From Tubulanus polymorphus (lineage: Eukaryota; Nemertea; Palaeonemertea; Tubulaniformes; Tubulanidae), in NCBI RefSeq assembly GCF_964204645.1, contig NC_134032.1:11898275-11962274 (forward strand): a DNA stretch of 64,000 nt, given 5' to 3'. Numbering within the stretch: the stretch's first letter is position 1; every line of letters starts with the position of its first letter. The notes beneath the pieces were generated by a model. That model saw only the letters and a list, made by a program, of their open reading frames with translations. It was not told the DNA's origin and searched no databases. Shown here in pieces: positions 43,991 through 57,724 of the stretch. A program made the translations under genes and the position numbers.

Positions 43991-46900
43991 TCTGGAGTTT
44001 GAGAAATGATAGGAGTAAAACATAGATTGATGCTTCATATTGTCAATTCATCGATTAATCGTTATCGTTAGTTTTTAACTGTGACTGAGTCAATAGAGAT
44101 TGATCGCAGGAGAAGAGCTATGAATATCAATAAAGGAGACGGTTTAATTAAACAGATGTGCCGAGAACAATTTACCAGCTATACACAGCGAATATACGAT
44201 CTTAACGCAGATGCGACGTACAAGGGTGGCTCCGTATGGAATTATGGGTGGCTCCGTATTGAATTCGATCTTCAATTTCTTAAACGATTGCAATTTAAAA
44301 GAGATCGCGTACTTCTGATTGTATAATTGAAAATGAAATGCCAGATATTAGACATTATCATTGTTGCAGCCGAAAAAAATTAGAAATTAACCCAATCAGA
44401 AAAAAGCAATTGTCACCTGTCCAACGATATATAACTTAAGTTTTTGCGGAAAAATGGGAGATGGATGACGATTAATCGCGCTAAAGATTTTAGTGTAAAA
44501 AATGTTAGAATCTGTTCTACGATGCGGGAACTGCAGGACTGAAGGCGTGGTTCCGGGTTCCAGATCGATGGCTTAGGGGAGCGGTGTGGGTGATGTGTGA
44601 ATTTTATGATAACCACCCGCATAAATCAGAACAGGGAGGCGGGAGTGAACCTCCCTGATCAGAACAAGAAAACTAACTTGAAAGATTATGGACGCCTTGA
44701 AAAAAAGTGCATATATTGCTAAATGCAGTTGACAATGAATAACAGGATCGATAACATTTTGGGATTTGAATATACCGATTATTATCCTCTCAAAAATGAT
44801 CATCAAAATTTATCAAATATAACATAAGAGTTATGAAATGCATTCAATTAGAAAACAAACACAAACATTCAAAAATTTCAACTGTTATTTGAAACGCCAA
44901 TATTGATGACGTAGTGCACATCTACTTGCACAGAACCCCTTACATAACGGGTACGGTATCAATGTATATAAACGTTATTTTAACGACTTTTACGGCGTCA
45001 AAAAGGCATATTTCACCCAGAAAAACGAACATGTCACTATAAGCCTCGTAGAAAATAGTCGATTATAAAACGAACAAATAGCAGCTAATATTCCGCGGCA
45101 GCTGTGTGGGTAGATATAGTACTGCAGGGAACTATAATATAGAACCTATATATCTGCTGTCTCTTTCTAAACGGCTGTTACCGCCAGCTCTCTGATTGCA
45201 GACGACCAGCAATATCAACATATTCTGCTTCAGTGCATTTTCGGAATAATTCGTTTTCCAGATCGCGTAAGTAACAAAACAGCTCTATTCTATTCAGAGA
45301 TATCCACTACTAACAACATTGTCCTCCATATTTGGAGGGAGGCTCGGATTTGGCAGATGGTTCAAACCGTGGTCGCAATATGTGCGTTCGTAAGGCCGAA
45401 AAACACTTTTCACATCCTTAGAATTTCATACCATCTTTACCTGACCCTAAACCCTACATGATCGTAGAGGTACACAAAGTGTTGTCATAATAATATTCAT
45501 GAAAGTAAATTCGATGAGGCCAAAATATTATCGGTATCCAAAATTGTCGTTAGCCAATGTTTTTCTCAAATTGTGAGATTTCACAGTTAAATATTGAATT
45601 TGCTTTTGGGAAAAATTGTCCGATATCCACCGGCGTGCTTTTTAAATACCATGTTGTTTTTCGTCTGGGTCACGTGATCTTCACCGGAAGTGAATACAGG
45701 CGGTATTATTGCGCCCACGTGGTCTATCGAAAGCCATTCATTACTTATTTATTGTTTTGCGGTAATGTAAATTGGAAATGAACTGACTCGGCGCCAGTGC
45801 GCTATATTGCACGTTTTAATTCTAATATTAATCACGTACGCGCTTGTTAATGTAAACTGTAGAACCACTTCCAGCTTAGTACATTTCAATTAGACTGATC
45901 AAATAAGGAGGTTCGTTCCCGGCGCCGGATGGGAGGTTGCGTAGGGTTAAATTCATTATTTGCTAAAGAAAATGTACGTTACATTAATGTTTCAGTGACT
46001 TTGTTATATGAAATATTGGCTGGCTGGAAATGCATACACATAAAATGCTTCAAATTTTCTTGAGGGAGGCACCCCAAACCCGTCCGCAGGGATCGCCACA
46101 CCTATGCTATGGCACTCACTTTTCTAAATTTGTACCTTCCTAGAGGCTGCGTAAAGGGCTGAGGTTCGTTTTTTAAAGGCAACAGGCCTTTTGTCGTTTC
46201 GGAACGAGGTATGATGTACGATGTTAGCGCTTCAATTTTTAGTTGGGAGTTTTGAATGAATATTGATTACTAATTTTCTCAATAGCCTAATTCTTAAATC
46301 GTACTCGAGACCCTAGAACTGGGTCTAGGATTATTGATAGGGTTACCGGTTTAGGAACCGGGATGGGCCTCGTTGGAACTGGCGGTCATATTCACGGTTG
46401 CCAAACCTCCAGCTTTCGGGTATGTTCCTCGAAAAAAACATGGCCGACACGGGAAGAAATCGATTATTTCATATGAGCCGTTATAGACACAGCAATTCTC
46501 TCTCTCTCCCTCTCTGTCTGTCTCTCTCTGGACAAAAGATGAAGAACGAATACATGTAACAACTGACAGATGTCTAAAGCATATATACCATAACAGACGA
46601 AATCACATCCTGTCTACAAATCAATTAGCACGCACCTGTTTCATCGTCAGCGGATCGATATCGAGCACCTGTTTCCATTTGGCGAACTATTTTTACACGC
46701 GATCGGTTTTATGCAAATTAACTCTACTCGCGTTCAAAATGGGCCGCAGTGATTAGACGCAATTTTCATTTTCCAGATTTTTCAACGATTTCTTTCAATG
46801 CTGATAATACAGGTGCAATAAGTGCTTAAAGATGCTGATTTTTCGCGAATGACCAAAAATTTTATCGAAATGTCATAAAATTAAATTATTCGTTTTCAAT

Positions 46901-49229
46901 TTTGAAATCTTACATTTATCGTACGTATAAACCTTTACTTGCAAACAAATATCAAACCAAAAATTGTATCCTAAACGAAGACTTTAGCGAGGGCAAATCC
47001 GTGTTTAAAAATTGATCCGTTATTAAAAACTAGTGTTACAACAAATTATGTAAAAAACGGCGTTAGATTTCAAAATTAGCAAATGCGCCTCGTATTTCTA
47101 ATGTTCTCATCATGTGTGCCTGGATAGGACGAGTGTACAAGGTCTACATTTTCATATGTAGCTATATCGCGTATGCTAATTTTCAACCGGCTGAAATATT
47201 TCCAGCAATGAAATGATCGATAATAATAACTGAAATTGAAATTTGAAATTCAATGAGATGCTTATCAACGACTCAAACGAGTAAATTAGAAAATAATCCC
47301 CCATTTTAGTCAATCTGACTGATTTGATGTTTTTTTATTCGGCCCTAGCAGGTGTTTTCGCAATTTCAAATTCAGATTACTTTTTGCACAATTTGAGTGG
47401 GCATTGGAGGACGTTTTATGGGAAAATCATGGCGAGGACGGCTTAAATTGTTACTACGTGTGTATATAAATATATGATCATGAAAGTAACAGAGGTTTAA
47501 CTAACGGCTGTATCCTTGGGTATTGAACAAACAAGAGTTATATAGATTGTGAAATAGAATCCGAGTGACATATGGCGACAATCTAACTATCTGGTAACCA
47601 TCATACTCGACCGGACAGCTAAAGTATTTCGAATAAACGTGTACAAGCCTTAGGTCAACGTCAATGCCTAGGTATAGCTAATTTACAGAATGTTTCAGTA
47701 TGTCGGCGTCTCTTAACCCTTGCTTAATTTTCATCTATTTAAGCTTCCCCTACTGATCTGACTTACTTGATAGATCTATTATCCTTGGTTTCAGTATGGC
47801 TGCCAGATCATATATACTATGACATCAATAAATCTTGTTTTCAAGACCCGCGCTTTGAGAAAAAATGACCACCTCCATAAATCCCCCGATGAGGATTACT
47901 TATAGTAGTAATTTCATCTAGATGCCTATGAAATGAATTATATTCAAGTATTTTCAAATTTGTATTTTTCAGCGGAAATTTAGCATCAATTTCGTAGAAT
48001 AGAATGGTCATAAATACAAAACTGTGAGTAACATTTCAAAACAAAATTCCTCTTCTCTACTAGCGCAATCGTCACTGAAAAAGCTTTGAAAGCTATATTC
48101 AAGCGAAAAAAACAAAATCTTACAAATCTCCAACACAATACAAGTTTTTGGATCGATGCATCCCTTATGTTAGGGGTAGTTTACGCAGGCAATTTTGTTT
48201 ATTCATTTTCATTCATCACCTTTGACCCTTCCCGTAATAAACAAATAGATCACAACTGTGATCATCACGGATGAATAATTGGGATTGACACGACGCGCCA
48301 AATTATTTCTTCCTTAATGTCTTTAAATACGCCTATTTGACATTAAGGCGGCCATCTTGAATCGTGAGACTTAAGGAAAGATGTTAACTAAGCAAACCAT
48401 TTTGCCCGAGTCTCGCGCTTCACTGAAAAAAATCCAAGATGGCTGCTTTATTGTGAAATACACTGTATACATTATATTGTGTATCTATAAGAAGTTTATT
48501 CCATTTTCTAACCGACGGTCGTTTTTTCTAACCCGCAGTCGTAGATCGGTCGTCGGCTGACTATTATGCAGAGTGGTAGGTCACGTGACCAGAACCTATC
48601 AGAAAGCAGCGACGATAACGTCTGGTCACACGAGGTCATTTTTCCCATCACACAATATTCTTACTGATTTAACAAACCATCATAATAAAGTCAACTGCTC
48701 TTCCTGTTGCTGGTCTAAAACTTATTCACTTTCCTCGCTGGAGATCCTCCATTCCCTCAAGACTACAAACACGATACCGTTGAAGTCCTTGCTTACGTCA
48801 TCACAGTAAAAACTCTGATCCGTTATCTCGCTGTAATAATGGAATTGGTATTTTAAAGAATCGTATTTTCATTCAATTTGTATTAGAGTTGGCAATTAGT
48901 TCTCAGAAATTAAGTTCTCTTATGTGACACTATTACAAGGATGTCGTTAGCTTGGACTTTCAATGTATTTCTCATACTATTCCTCGGTGTATCTCATGTG
49001 TCCGCGCGCAGGAGGCAGAATTTCCATTTTCTCGTACTTTCCTTCGTTATCTAATGTCGGTAAAATCTTCCAAAATAAATTCAACTGTCCGATCAATTTT
49101 CAAGATCTGGTGGAGTCTCGCATACATTTTTTCATCTGATGATTTTTGAAATTCTTTCCGCGAAAATGATGTATTTTGTGAAGATTTGGGGAAATATTGA
49201 TGCCATATTTTATGATTTCTATTTCACAG
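43991..49229. other. Gene-poor region upstream of the acidic coiled-coil gene
   Basis: No coding exon is supported. It probably holds 5' exons of the gene at 49230, since that exon opens with an acceptor. Seen here: a dispersed repeat (44870-45065), a (TC)n patch near 46500, a short hairpin (CCTTAATGTC / GACATTAAGG, 48312-48348) and an inverted pair GCGGCCATCTTG / CCAAGATGGCTGC (48348-48446). A 37-codon ORF at 48941 starts like a signal peptide but has no partner. Confidence 0.4.
44870..45065. repeat. Dispersed repeat, copy 1
   Basis: Shares GAAACGCCAAT, TTGATGACGTAGTGCACATC, a CCCCTTA..ATAACG block and TTTTACGGCGTCAAAAA with 57455-57645 in the same order and strand. Confidence 0.7.
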
Positions 49230-52200
49230 GTCAGGGGTAGGTCTAGAAACGCGGCTAGAAGGTTGAAACATTCATCGAGTGAAACACTAGACGACGAGGT
49301 GTTTGCCGTCGAAGAATCGAACCCGGGACGCCCGCCTCCGCAACGTCAATTATCAATCGAAGATCGGTTGCGAGAAATCGAAAATCGATTGTCGTCGATC
49401 GAAACCACTTCGAAATCGAAAACCGAATCGATACCGGAAGCGGAACTAGCCGATTTGTGCGAATTAATCCGCGGCACCGGTGCTGATCTGAACAGTGAGC
49501 AGGCGCAGGAACCAGCAGGGTTGACAGGTGTTCCTAGCGACCACAGCTACGATTCTGGACATCAAACCACGAAATTGAAATCGCGGCCAACAATAGCAAC
49601 ATCTGGAGACCTTTCACGAATCGATTTGTCAAATTCGTCTGTCATAAATTCGATCGATAATCCAAACGACAACCAACTGACAGATAGGCAACATGTTGAT
49701 GATACAATCGACCATTATTCGGCAACGTTGCCAGCGTACAGCCAGGACTGTATCCACCGAACTGACTACCAGGCGAGATCTGTGGCTACCGTATCAAACG
49801 GTAGTAACGGGTTCGAATTTAACGGCTTGAAACTGGATAGTAATAGCGAACACGACGATTGTACCGGACAACAATCGCAACCGTTAGGATCTAAATTCAA
49901 AAATATCAACGACGATAACAATGATAATATCGAAAATGAAGGTATTGTTAACGCTGAGTGCGAGGAAACGTCGCGCGATTCGAAAATAACGGATCAGGAG
50001 ATTTTAAACAATCTGAATACGGCGACATCTGTTTCTAGTTTAGATCCTGCTGATAAATGTTCGAATTCAATAGGAGACGAGCAACTAGAAAACGATAGTT
50101 TAGCAGCGGTAGATAGCGGAGAGGTTAATACAAGTAGTGAAAGCGACGTTGTCGATACCAGTTCAGCTGAACACAAACTAGAGGATACCCACTATACGGA
50201 CGATTCTTTAGAAAACTCCGAAAGCGACGATAGCAAGAAAATAAATCTCGACGACGAATTGATCGGGATCGAAACGGATAAAAAATCATCGGATAATCCA
50301 GTTGAAATTATTACCGCACTAGAAAATCCGGTAGGTGATAATCTGACCACTGACTCTGAGCTACCGCCAGAAGTAGATTCGGTCGTTGAGAATAAGGTGA
50401 TAGTTGAGAATTCTAGCCTTGACGAGCCAGCAATAGTTACAGAGGAAGCGAACAACAGTGAAATTGGCCCCGTCGATGACAACGACAAAAGCAGCGGCGA
50501 GAAACCGGAAGTAATTGGAATCGATTTGGAATCAGTCGAGGAAAGTTTTGAAGTATCCACTGACAAGCTGTCGATTGGGAACGAAGAATTAAAATCGAAG
50601 TCTACGGATGATACGGTTATTATCGATGAAAGTGCTGAAGTAGAAAATCCGGAATTCGATGAACAGGCTCTAAAACAAGACAGTGATGACCTGGAACCGC
50701 CGATAGATGGCGTCCCAGTAGATACTGTACTTAACATCGTCGAAAAACACGCAGAGACGATCGATAAAAGTAACAACGAAGTAGCCGGTGATATAAATCT
50801 AGGAGTTAAGGAGCCGATAGAAACTATCGACGAAGGAGCACTAGAAAAAAACGTTATCGAAAATCTATCAATCGAAGGCGCGGGTGAAAAGGAGGAAGGA
50901 GAACTTGAGGAAAAAGTTTTAGAGTTACGCGAAGACCTTCAGAACGAAGGTGAAAATAGCGAACAAACTGGTGGAAATCTTGGAAACGACGAAAATCGGG
51001 TAGACGATTTACTCAACGAGTTTGCACAGCGGAATCTTGATTTAGGAGTCGAAAAAGAAGGTTTTGCTCTCGAGGAGGAAATCGATGCCAATGATAGAGT
51101 AACGACTAATGATAATTCGGATGAGTTGAACGTCTTCCAAGAAGATCCGGAAAACGAAGACGAGTTTTTTGTCGTACATTACACGGAGAACTCCAAAGAT
51201 ATTCCCGTATCGGATAAGATCAAAGGCGTCAAGTCGAAGATCGTCAAACCGATATTACCTAAACTGAATAAAGTATCCGCGACACGTCTGAATAAGGCTA
51301 AAAAGGAAGAAACAGAAGATAGTCCCGCTTCAGTTGAACAGGAAGAGAAGGGTAGTAAAGTCAAAAATTATACCAGTGGTAAAAAGAAAAAGGCGACTCT
51401 TTCGGAAACGTTTAGATCATCGGGAGGTGGAACTAAAGACTTGTCGAAGAAAGACCCAGTCGCAGACAGGAAAGCAAGTTCATTGGTAGGTAAGAAGATA
51501 CCTACGATTAAAAAACCAACAACAATAACAAAAGATAAAGATAAAGATAAGCGAGCGAAGTCGCTAAATAGAGAAGCGGCTAACAAAGAGTTAAACAAAC
51601 CTCGTGCTAAGTCTTCGAATAGAGCAGAAAAAGCTGCACCCGTTACTAAAGCAACCCCGCAGGACGCGAGTAACGGCAATCTTCGAGTTGGGAGATCTAG
51701 AAAGAAAGAGACAGTTGCTAAGAACCAACAGGATAAGTCTAATAACATCAAGACCAAATCTGTTAAGATAATGGATGATCTGTCAGGTGTGGAGACTGAT
51801 ATACTTCGCGTTCAGGCCAATGCGCTAGAGGATATGTTCAGAAGTCAAGCTGCAGAACCAGACAAAGAAATAATAACAGATATCAAATTACCTAGCGATG
51901 GCCCCTCGATGGATAGTTTAGATTTGTTAGATGCCGAGCGCGCCCCCTGGGAAGATTCGACAGCTTCCGGGCGCAATAGTCTAGCTGCAGATGGCGCTAG
52001 TCACTCGGAGAGTTCTAGTCTGACTGGTGAACCCGTCACTAATCAAAACGGGCGGAAATCCTCGTCAGACGACGGGCAACCCCAGACGACCGATGCTGCA
52101 AGGCAACGAAGCAGTAGCATTCCTAAACCGACCTTCAAATCTAAACTGCCTTCGCCAACCTCTAAACTTCCCGCACCCATTCTGAACCGCAGTCCATTGC

Positions 52201-54609
52201 AAAGTCGGAATCAGTCGATTGATGAAGGAACGGAGGTGAATGGGAATGGAGGTTCCGATCCGGACAGACGAAAAAGTCTTCGTGATTCTAACAGCCCGGA
52301 CGCCACTAAATCACCCCCTATATTAAAGTCAGGGTTCGGCGACCTCGGGGAAATTAGGGGGTACGGTTCGGCGGCGAAACAATGGGACAACGTGTCCATA
52401 ATGTCAACCGCAACCGCCGGGTATCCGAGGGAGACGGTAAAATCGCGCATGCGCAGCGAAAAAATATTGTCGAAAACGATGAGAGCCAACGAGCCGGCGA
52501 CAGACGAATACCTGACCCCGATGCAACGAAAAGAACAACTGATCAAAGACCTGAAATCCGAGGTGAAAGAGATGCATAAATCGAACGAAGAGAAAATGTT
52601 GGAGATAGCGAATTTCACGTGCTATATGAACGCGAGAATTGACGAGATTACGCGAGACAAAGATACGACGATCGGTCATTTAGAGACGAGTCTATCGGAA
52701 ACTCAGAAGAACTACGAGTCGATGTCGAACGCCTATAAAGACAGTCTAACGATCATGAGCGAACTGGAAAAAACAGTCAACGATCTTAAGGTAATTAATC
52801 ATAATTAATCATAGAATTGATACTTATTGATTAAGATGCACTCGAATCAATCAAGATAAATGCATTCGATGCAGTTATCAATAAGTTTTTATGTTAAAAA
52901 TGAGTATGCAAATGCGCATACTCATTTGTGTAAAACAAAAACATGGCGGAAGCCGTCTAAAAGTGTGCTGTTTGCATTACTAAAAATGGCGGCACATTGA
53001 ACTGGTCCAGGAGGCATGTTTCTTGCATAGGTCTAAAAACAAAAAGTAAACTCAGGATGTAGGCAAATCCAATGCGATTTGTAAAATGTTTAACCAAGAA
53101 AAGCGATATTTGAGATATTTCAGTCCAAATTCTGCTCATTCGAGAGATCAAATCTGAAATAAGTGATGTACCGAATGTGGTCAGATCATGACTTCTAACA
53201 TTGAAATAGATTCATGCAAACGTGTAAAAACTATACGTGGTATCTAATTTGATATGTTGTTTTTAGATTCTATAATCATGTACTATAGGTAGGAGGGCCG
53301 AGCTGATAATATATTGATTAATCAAAACCATATTCAAATTGTATATAGACAAACATATAACATACATTGACGTTCGGGCTTCATTCATATACTAAGTAGT
53401 GTGCTGTTGCCATATGTTACGCCGAGATCGATAGTCACATTTCAACTGTTGTGTCATCGAGGTATGATTTTACAAAATGATTATCCAAAAATAATTTGTA
53501 TCGTATACATCATTAAGTCCTATCTCGCTGTTTTTCTTGCTTTGTCAGAAATGCCTTAGTTCTATCTACGAGCAATTATCTAACTTAGAAGATTGCTCGT
53601 AGGTTCTATATGCCGCGTGGTGTATTGCGTCACACTTGTTTATAACGCGTCATATTGCGTCATATTGGGCACAGTCAACCTTCAGTGAGCCGCTTGCGCC
53701 TGATGCCCAATATGACGCATTGTGATGTCAGGCGCGTTACCTCTGAACAGACTATTTTCGGGGAGTGCTTTAAGGTTGACTTTGATTTTCGGTTTTGACA
53801 CGTGTTACTGCCATAAAACAAATAGACTTTGCCATTAAAAATAACCTTGTTTACTAGAATGTGTCACCCAGTACATAGTTACGTGGCAATAAAATACTAA
53901 CCGATAGTCGAGAGACTTCTATAGTTACGAGTATGATAAAACGTGAAATTAACTATCAAATCCCGATCAACAACTGTTGAGTTTAACATGTAGACAGTTA
54001 ACTATCATCTGTCATTATTTTTCCTAGGATGAAATGGAACGGCGAGAAGAAAACCACCAAGAGATGTATTTGAATATGTACATCAAAGGACAAGAAACGG
54101 CTAAGTTTGAACGACAGGATGAGGTTCGTCTAGCAGATTTTATAGAATTCGTTTATTTTAAAATTCAAATTTCAACTCACAACTGATGGTCCTGTTTTTC
54201 CTCGTTTGCAATGACACTAAGCATGTATCAGTTGTAAGAATTAATCACCGATTGATTAAATTAAGCATATATTTCTAAATTTCAGATTGAGAAGATAGCT
54301 AAAGACGATCCGGATACCGTAACTAGGGACGAGTTGTTGGAGAAACTAAAATCTACCGAGTTGGAGTTGGAGCATTGGAGGAGCTTGAAACGTAAAGAAA
54401 TGTACGAAGAGGCTGAATTACCAGATACGGAGGCCGCCGCGACCTTGAGATTCATGAAAGACTCGATGTTTCACTATTTAACCGATAGCAAGGACCTCGA
54501 ACGCGAGTGCCACCTACGGGCGATGGTGAACATTTTTAAGTATTCAACCGTTCAAATGCGCAGCGTCGAAAAAGCGCTGAAAGAAAAAAAGAAAAAGGGC
54601 AAAACATAA
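49230..54609 (+). CDS. Large acidic coiled-coil protein with C-terminal GRIP-like segment (3 exons seen)
   Basis: Exons 49230-52790 (1187 codons), 54028-54123 and 54286-54609, all phase 0, stop TAA. The first one opens at acceptor TTTCACAG, so the start codon is in an upstream exon not located. Early residues contain a short coiled coil (LSIEDRLREIENRLSSIE). The next 600 residues are strongly acidic and Ser/Asn-rich, then a basic Lys/Ser/Pro-rich stretch (about 680-830), then a coiled coil from LTPMQRKEQLIKDLKSEV to the end. The last exon ends with LRFMKDSMFHYLTD and LRAMVNIFKYSTVQM, which resembles the helix pair of a GRIP domain, followed by a Lys-rich tail. GRIP domains bind Arl1 at the trans-Golgi. 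The pattern suggests a golgin or the insect quick-to-court type, from memory only. Confidence 0.75.
53560..53790. repeat. Nested inverted repeats in intron of acidic coiled-coil gene
   Basis: A 16-bp perfect pair TGCGTCATATTGGGCA (53656) / TGCCCAATATGACGCA (53704), with GCGCCTGA / TCAGGCGC, GTCAACCTT / AAGGTTGAC and TACGAGCAAT / ATTGCTCGTA nearby. Probably a decayed MITE. Confidence 0.7.
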
Positions 54610-57600
54610 ATATCCGAAAAAATTGGAGCAAAATAAGACTCAAGTATTTTTTAGATTGTCGATAATGCCGTGCCACGGGCCTTAACGGTTTTGGTCCGAA
54701 AAAACAATCAGAAGAGGTTGTATAGCGGCCATCTTAGATTTGTTTACTGTGCTAAACGTGACTGTACATACAAGGAACATCGTTTAACGCGTGTGGAATA
54801 TTCTGTCAAGAAAAAAAACTCATCTCAAGACTTCTATCGGATTTTACAGTTTAAAAATGGTGGTTGTTGAACTTTAAGTTTTTGATATTTTATTGTTTGT
54901 TGCGTCGATAGATGGCCCTAGTGTTTCAAATGTAGTTCAAATAGTGGCCGCATGGTGGCTTTAACGATGTAGACATGCGAAGGTTGGTCAAGGGGCAAAA
55001 TCCAAAAATATGTAAAATGGGAATTATGTAATCTAGTGCTTCTTCCCATCGTGTGGTGGCACTAGGAGTGTTACTGCGGGATGATGGGTAAGGGATGAAT
55101 GCAATTGGGAATTTCACCAATTTTTGGTAAATTCTTATCAAGGAATTCAACTCTCAGATAGTAAGCACTATCAAACAGTGAAGACAACGAAGGGATTGAA
55201 CTACATGCATGCAGCCGCTTCAATAAGTTTAGTTCCATATTCATATAGGTATCACTGTGTGTATGTCGGGTTTACCCCTGGGCCGTGGTTAACATTGTGT
55301 GCCAGATACTTAAATACTATTCTTACAATTACATTTCGACACTTTCCACAATACCTATGGTTCTCTGGGTAAGATGCAGTTGTTGTACACATTCGAATGA
55401 CAGCAAGCCCCACCTCAACCTTAGTGTCGAAATAGCCTATAAGATCAAGGTTATTACAAATCGATGTGTTTTTCTTACGTCAATCAAGACTGGTTGCTTA
55501 ATATCTGTCGTTCCTGTCATTACTGAGAATTTAGGAAATGTCAGAATTCAAACAATCAAGCTAGAAGATACAAGGAGTATGCTGTACCTTTTTTTCAAGT
55601 GACTTAATCGTAAAAAGCTGTCCAACCAAACTAGTCCGGTCAATCATTGTTTTTAAACGGTTTACTCTTTTTCGATCCTCTCTGGGCGGTGAGGGTGAAG
55701 AATCAAAAGATACATAAATATATAAATAAATTATGCTCAAGTGCTTTTATTTACAAGTTTTATTATTCTCTATCAAAACTATACGGTTTATTCCTATTGG
55801 ACACTTAAACATTTTACTTTTTGTGTCAAAAAATCTTTTCTTTCGCAACGATGTCTATACTACGATATATTATATTGTCTTTTGTTCGCTAAATAAAAAT
55901 ATATTTCTCGAAGATAAAATTTGAAGAAGCGTTATTTCTTAAGCCTTCTCAAGTCAGGATGCCGAGCTTTGCTTCGGTAAATCGACTGGGATCAGTGTTG
56001 AAAGATTTGCGGTTCTTGTGGCCATTGATGTAAATGTTGATTAATGGCAATGATATTTTTTGTATGAACAATATGATATTCATTTCGTCTCATTCATAGT
56101 TTGCCGGGCCCAAATAGTTCGCATATTCGCCGTCAATGGTTTGTATAGGGGCAGCACGTAACGATAGATATCTAACGCCGCTCCATAATCTTTCTGCGGC
56201 ATGCGAGTAATAAGTTAGTTCGCATAATCATCGTCGCTGACGTAGGGGCAGCACGTTACGGCTGAGATTTTATTAAAACCCTTTGAGGATTATCTCATAT
56301 TTAGACACAACAATTTATGGCGAACAGTAGGACCTTCTCAAGGCGAATAAAACAGATTCTTTGTGATCAACACCTTCAAAATACCGTTTCCACAATAGAT
56401 GCTGGCCCGACATACATTAATACATAATTAATACATTAGACAATACAAAAATGATATCAAATTAGAAAGATATATTAGTGAACATGGTGAAGCAAGGCAA
56501 CAATATCAAATAGGACTAAGTGTAGGCTATATTGATTCGTACACTTCAGGGCAAGTGGAATTCCAGGTGTTTTCCAGGTGAAAAGTGAAAAATTCCAGGA
56601 GTCACGTCAAGCAAAACGTTGGTAACATACTAGGCCTATCTATAGCCGCGATCACGCAAGCGTTTTTGGCCCTGTATGACCCGTGCCAAATTTGTACCGG
56701 AACAACTGTTCGCATGGGTAACAAATGGACCCGAGCTTGTTCGGCCAAAAATTTCAGACCAGGCTCAAGCCAAATTTAAGCACAGGACAAATGATTGCAT
56801 TTGAATTGCAACTCGTACCGGGAATGATCCACTTCGCTTTGTTTGAACATTGTTTAGTACCGAGTGAGTGGTTTGTGATGGCGCTCTCTAATTAGGCACG
56901 GGCCAGATTGGGCTCGAGCCTGATCCGGGCCAAATCGTCTCTGTGTGATAGAGAGGCTATATTGATTCTGGTCTTGAAATATAACCGTCACTTGCAATGT
57001 CACCATATACAAAATCAGGTATCCCTGTTTATGGTTTTTCATTAACTGGGCTGTGTTGCCCAACCTCAATCGGACAAGCTGACCCAACATGCGCGCTTTG
57101 TTTCTAATAATACAACTTACGGTAAATGATAAAAGCTGCGCCAAAAAATATTTGAAGTGAACTTACTTTTAACGAAGGTTTATTGACGCCTTGGTGAAAC
57201 ATAATACATAATGCCTGATATCCTTAACAATGAGTAATATAATATCGTATTGATAAAGTTATTTTGAATTTCCGTACATCGACAATTGAATTGAATATAC
57301 CGGCAACCAGTCTAACCAGGCCCGGATATTGATGTAAGGTGTTCATCCATTCATAATTCATTTTTGAATATTTTTTCAAAATTTATTGAATCGAAAATGT
57401 GAGTCGCGAAATTCATTCAATTTCGAAAAACGCCAAAATTTACGACATATTCATAATTGTTATTTTGAAACGCCAATCTTGATGACGTAGTGCACATCAA
57501 CTCCACAGCGCTGTGCACATCGCCACAGTACCCCTTAGATAACGCATAGTAGTTATCTGTGTATAAAAACATTTCTGTAACGGTTTTACGGCGTCAAAAA

Positions 57601-57724
57601 AAGTTTTTTTCTGCTCAAAATGACGTTGACCACTGTCGAAAACTAACTTTTTTTTAACAAATGAGAAATTGACTTAATCTCTTTCCATTGCAGGTGTAAA
57701 GAGGAAGGTTATTGAGCGAAATAT
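54610..57724. other. Intergenic, no gene supported
   Basis: No conserved ORF. AATAAA occurs near 55723 and 55893. A short direct repeat containing GGGGCAGCACGTAACG lies near 56150 and 56245. The dispersed repeat copy 2 is at 57455-57645. A TTTATT (AATAAA on the minus strand) near 57180 could serve the GPCR at 57725. Confidence 0.4.
57455..57645. repeat. Dispersed repeat, copy 2
   Basis: Matches 44870-45065 in order and strand (GAAACGCCAAT; TTGATGACGTAGTGCACATC; TTTTACGGCGTCAAAAA). Carries an extra palindromic insert around CAGCGCTGTGCACATC. Confidence 0.7.
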
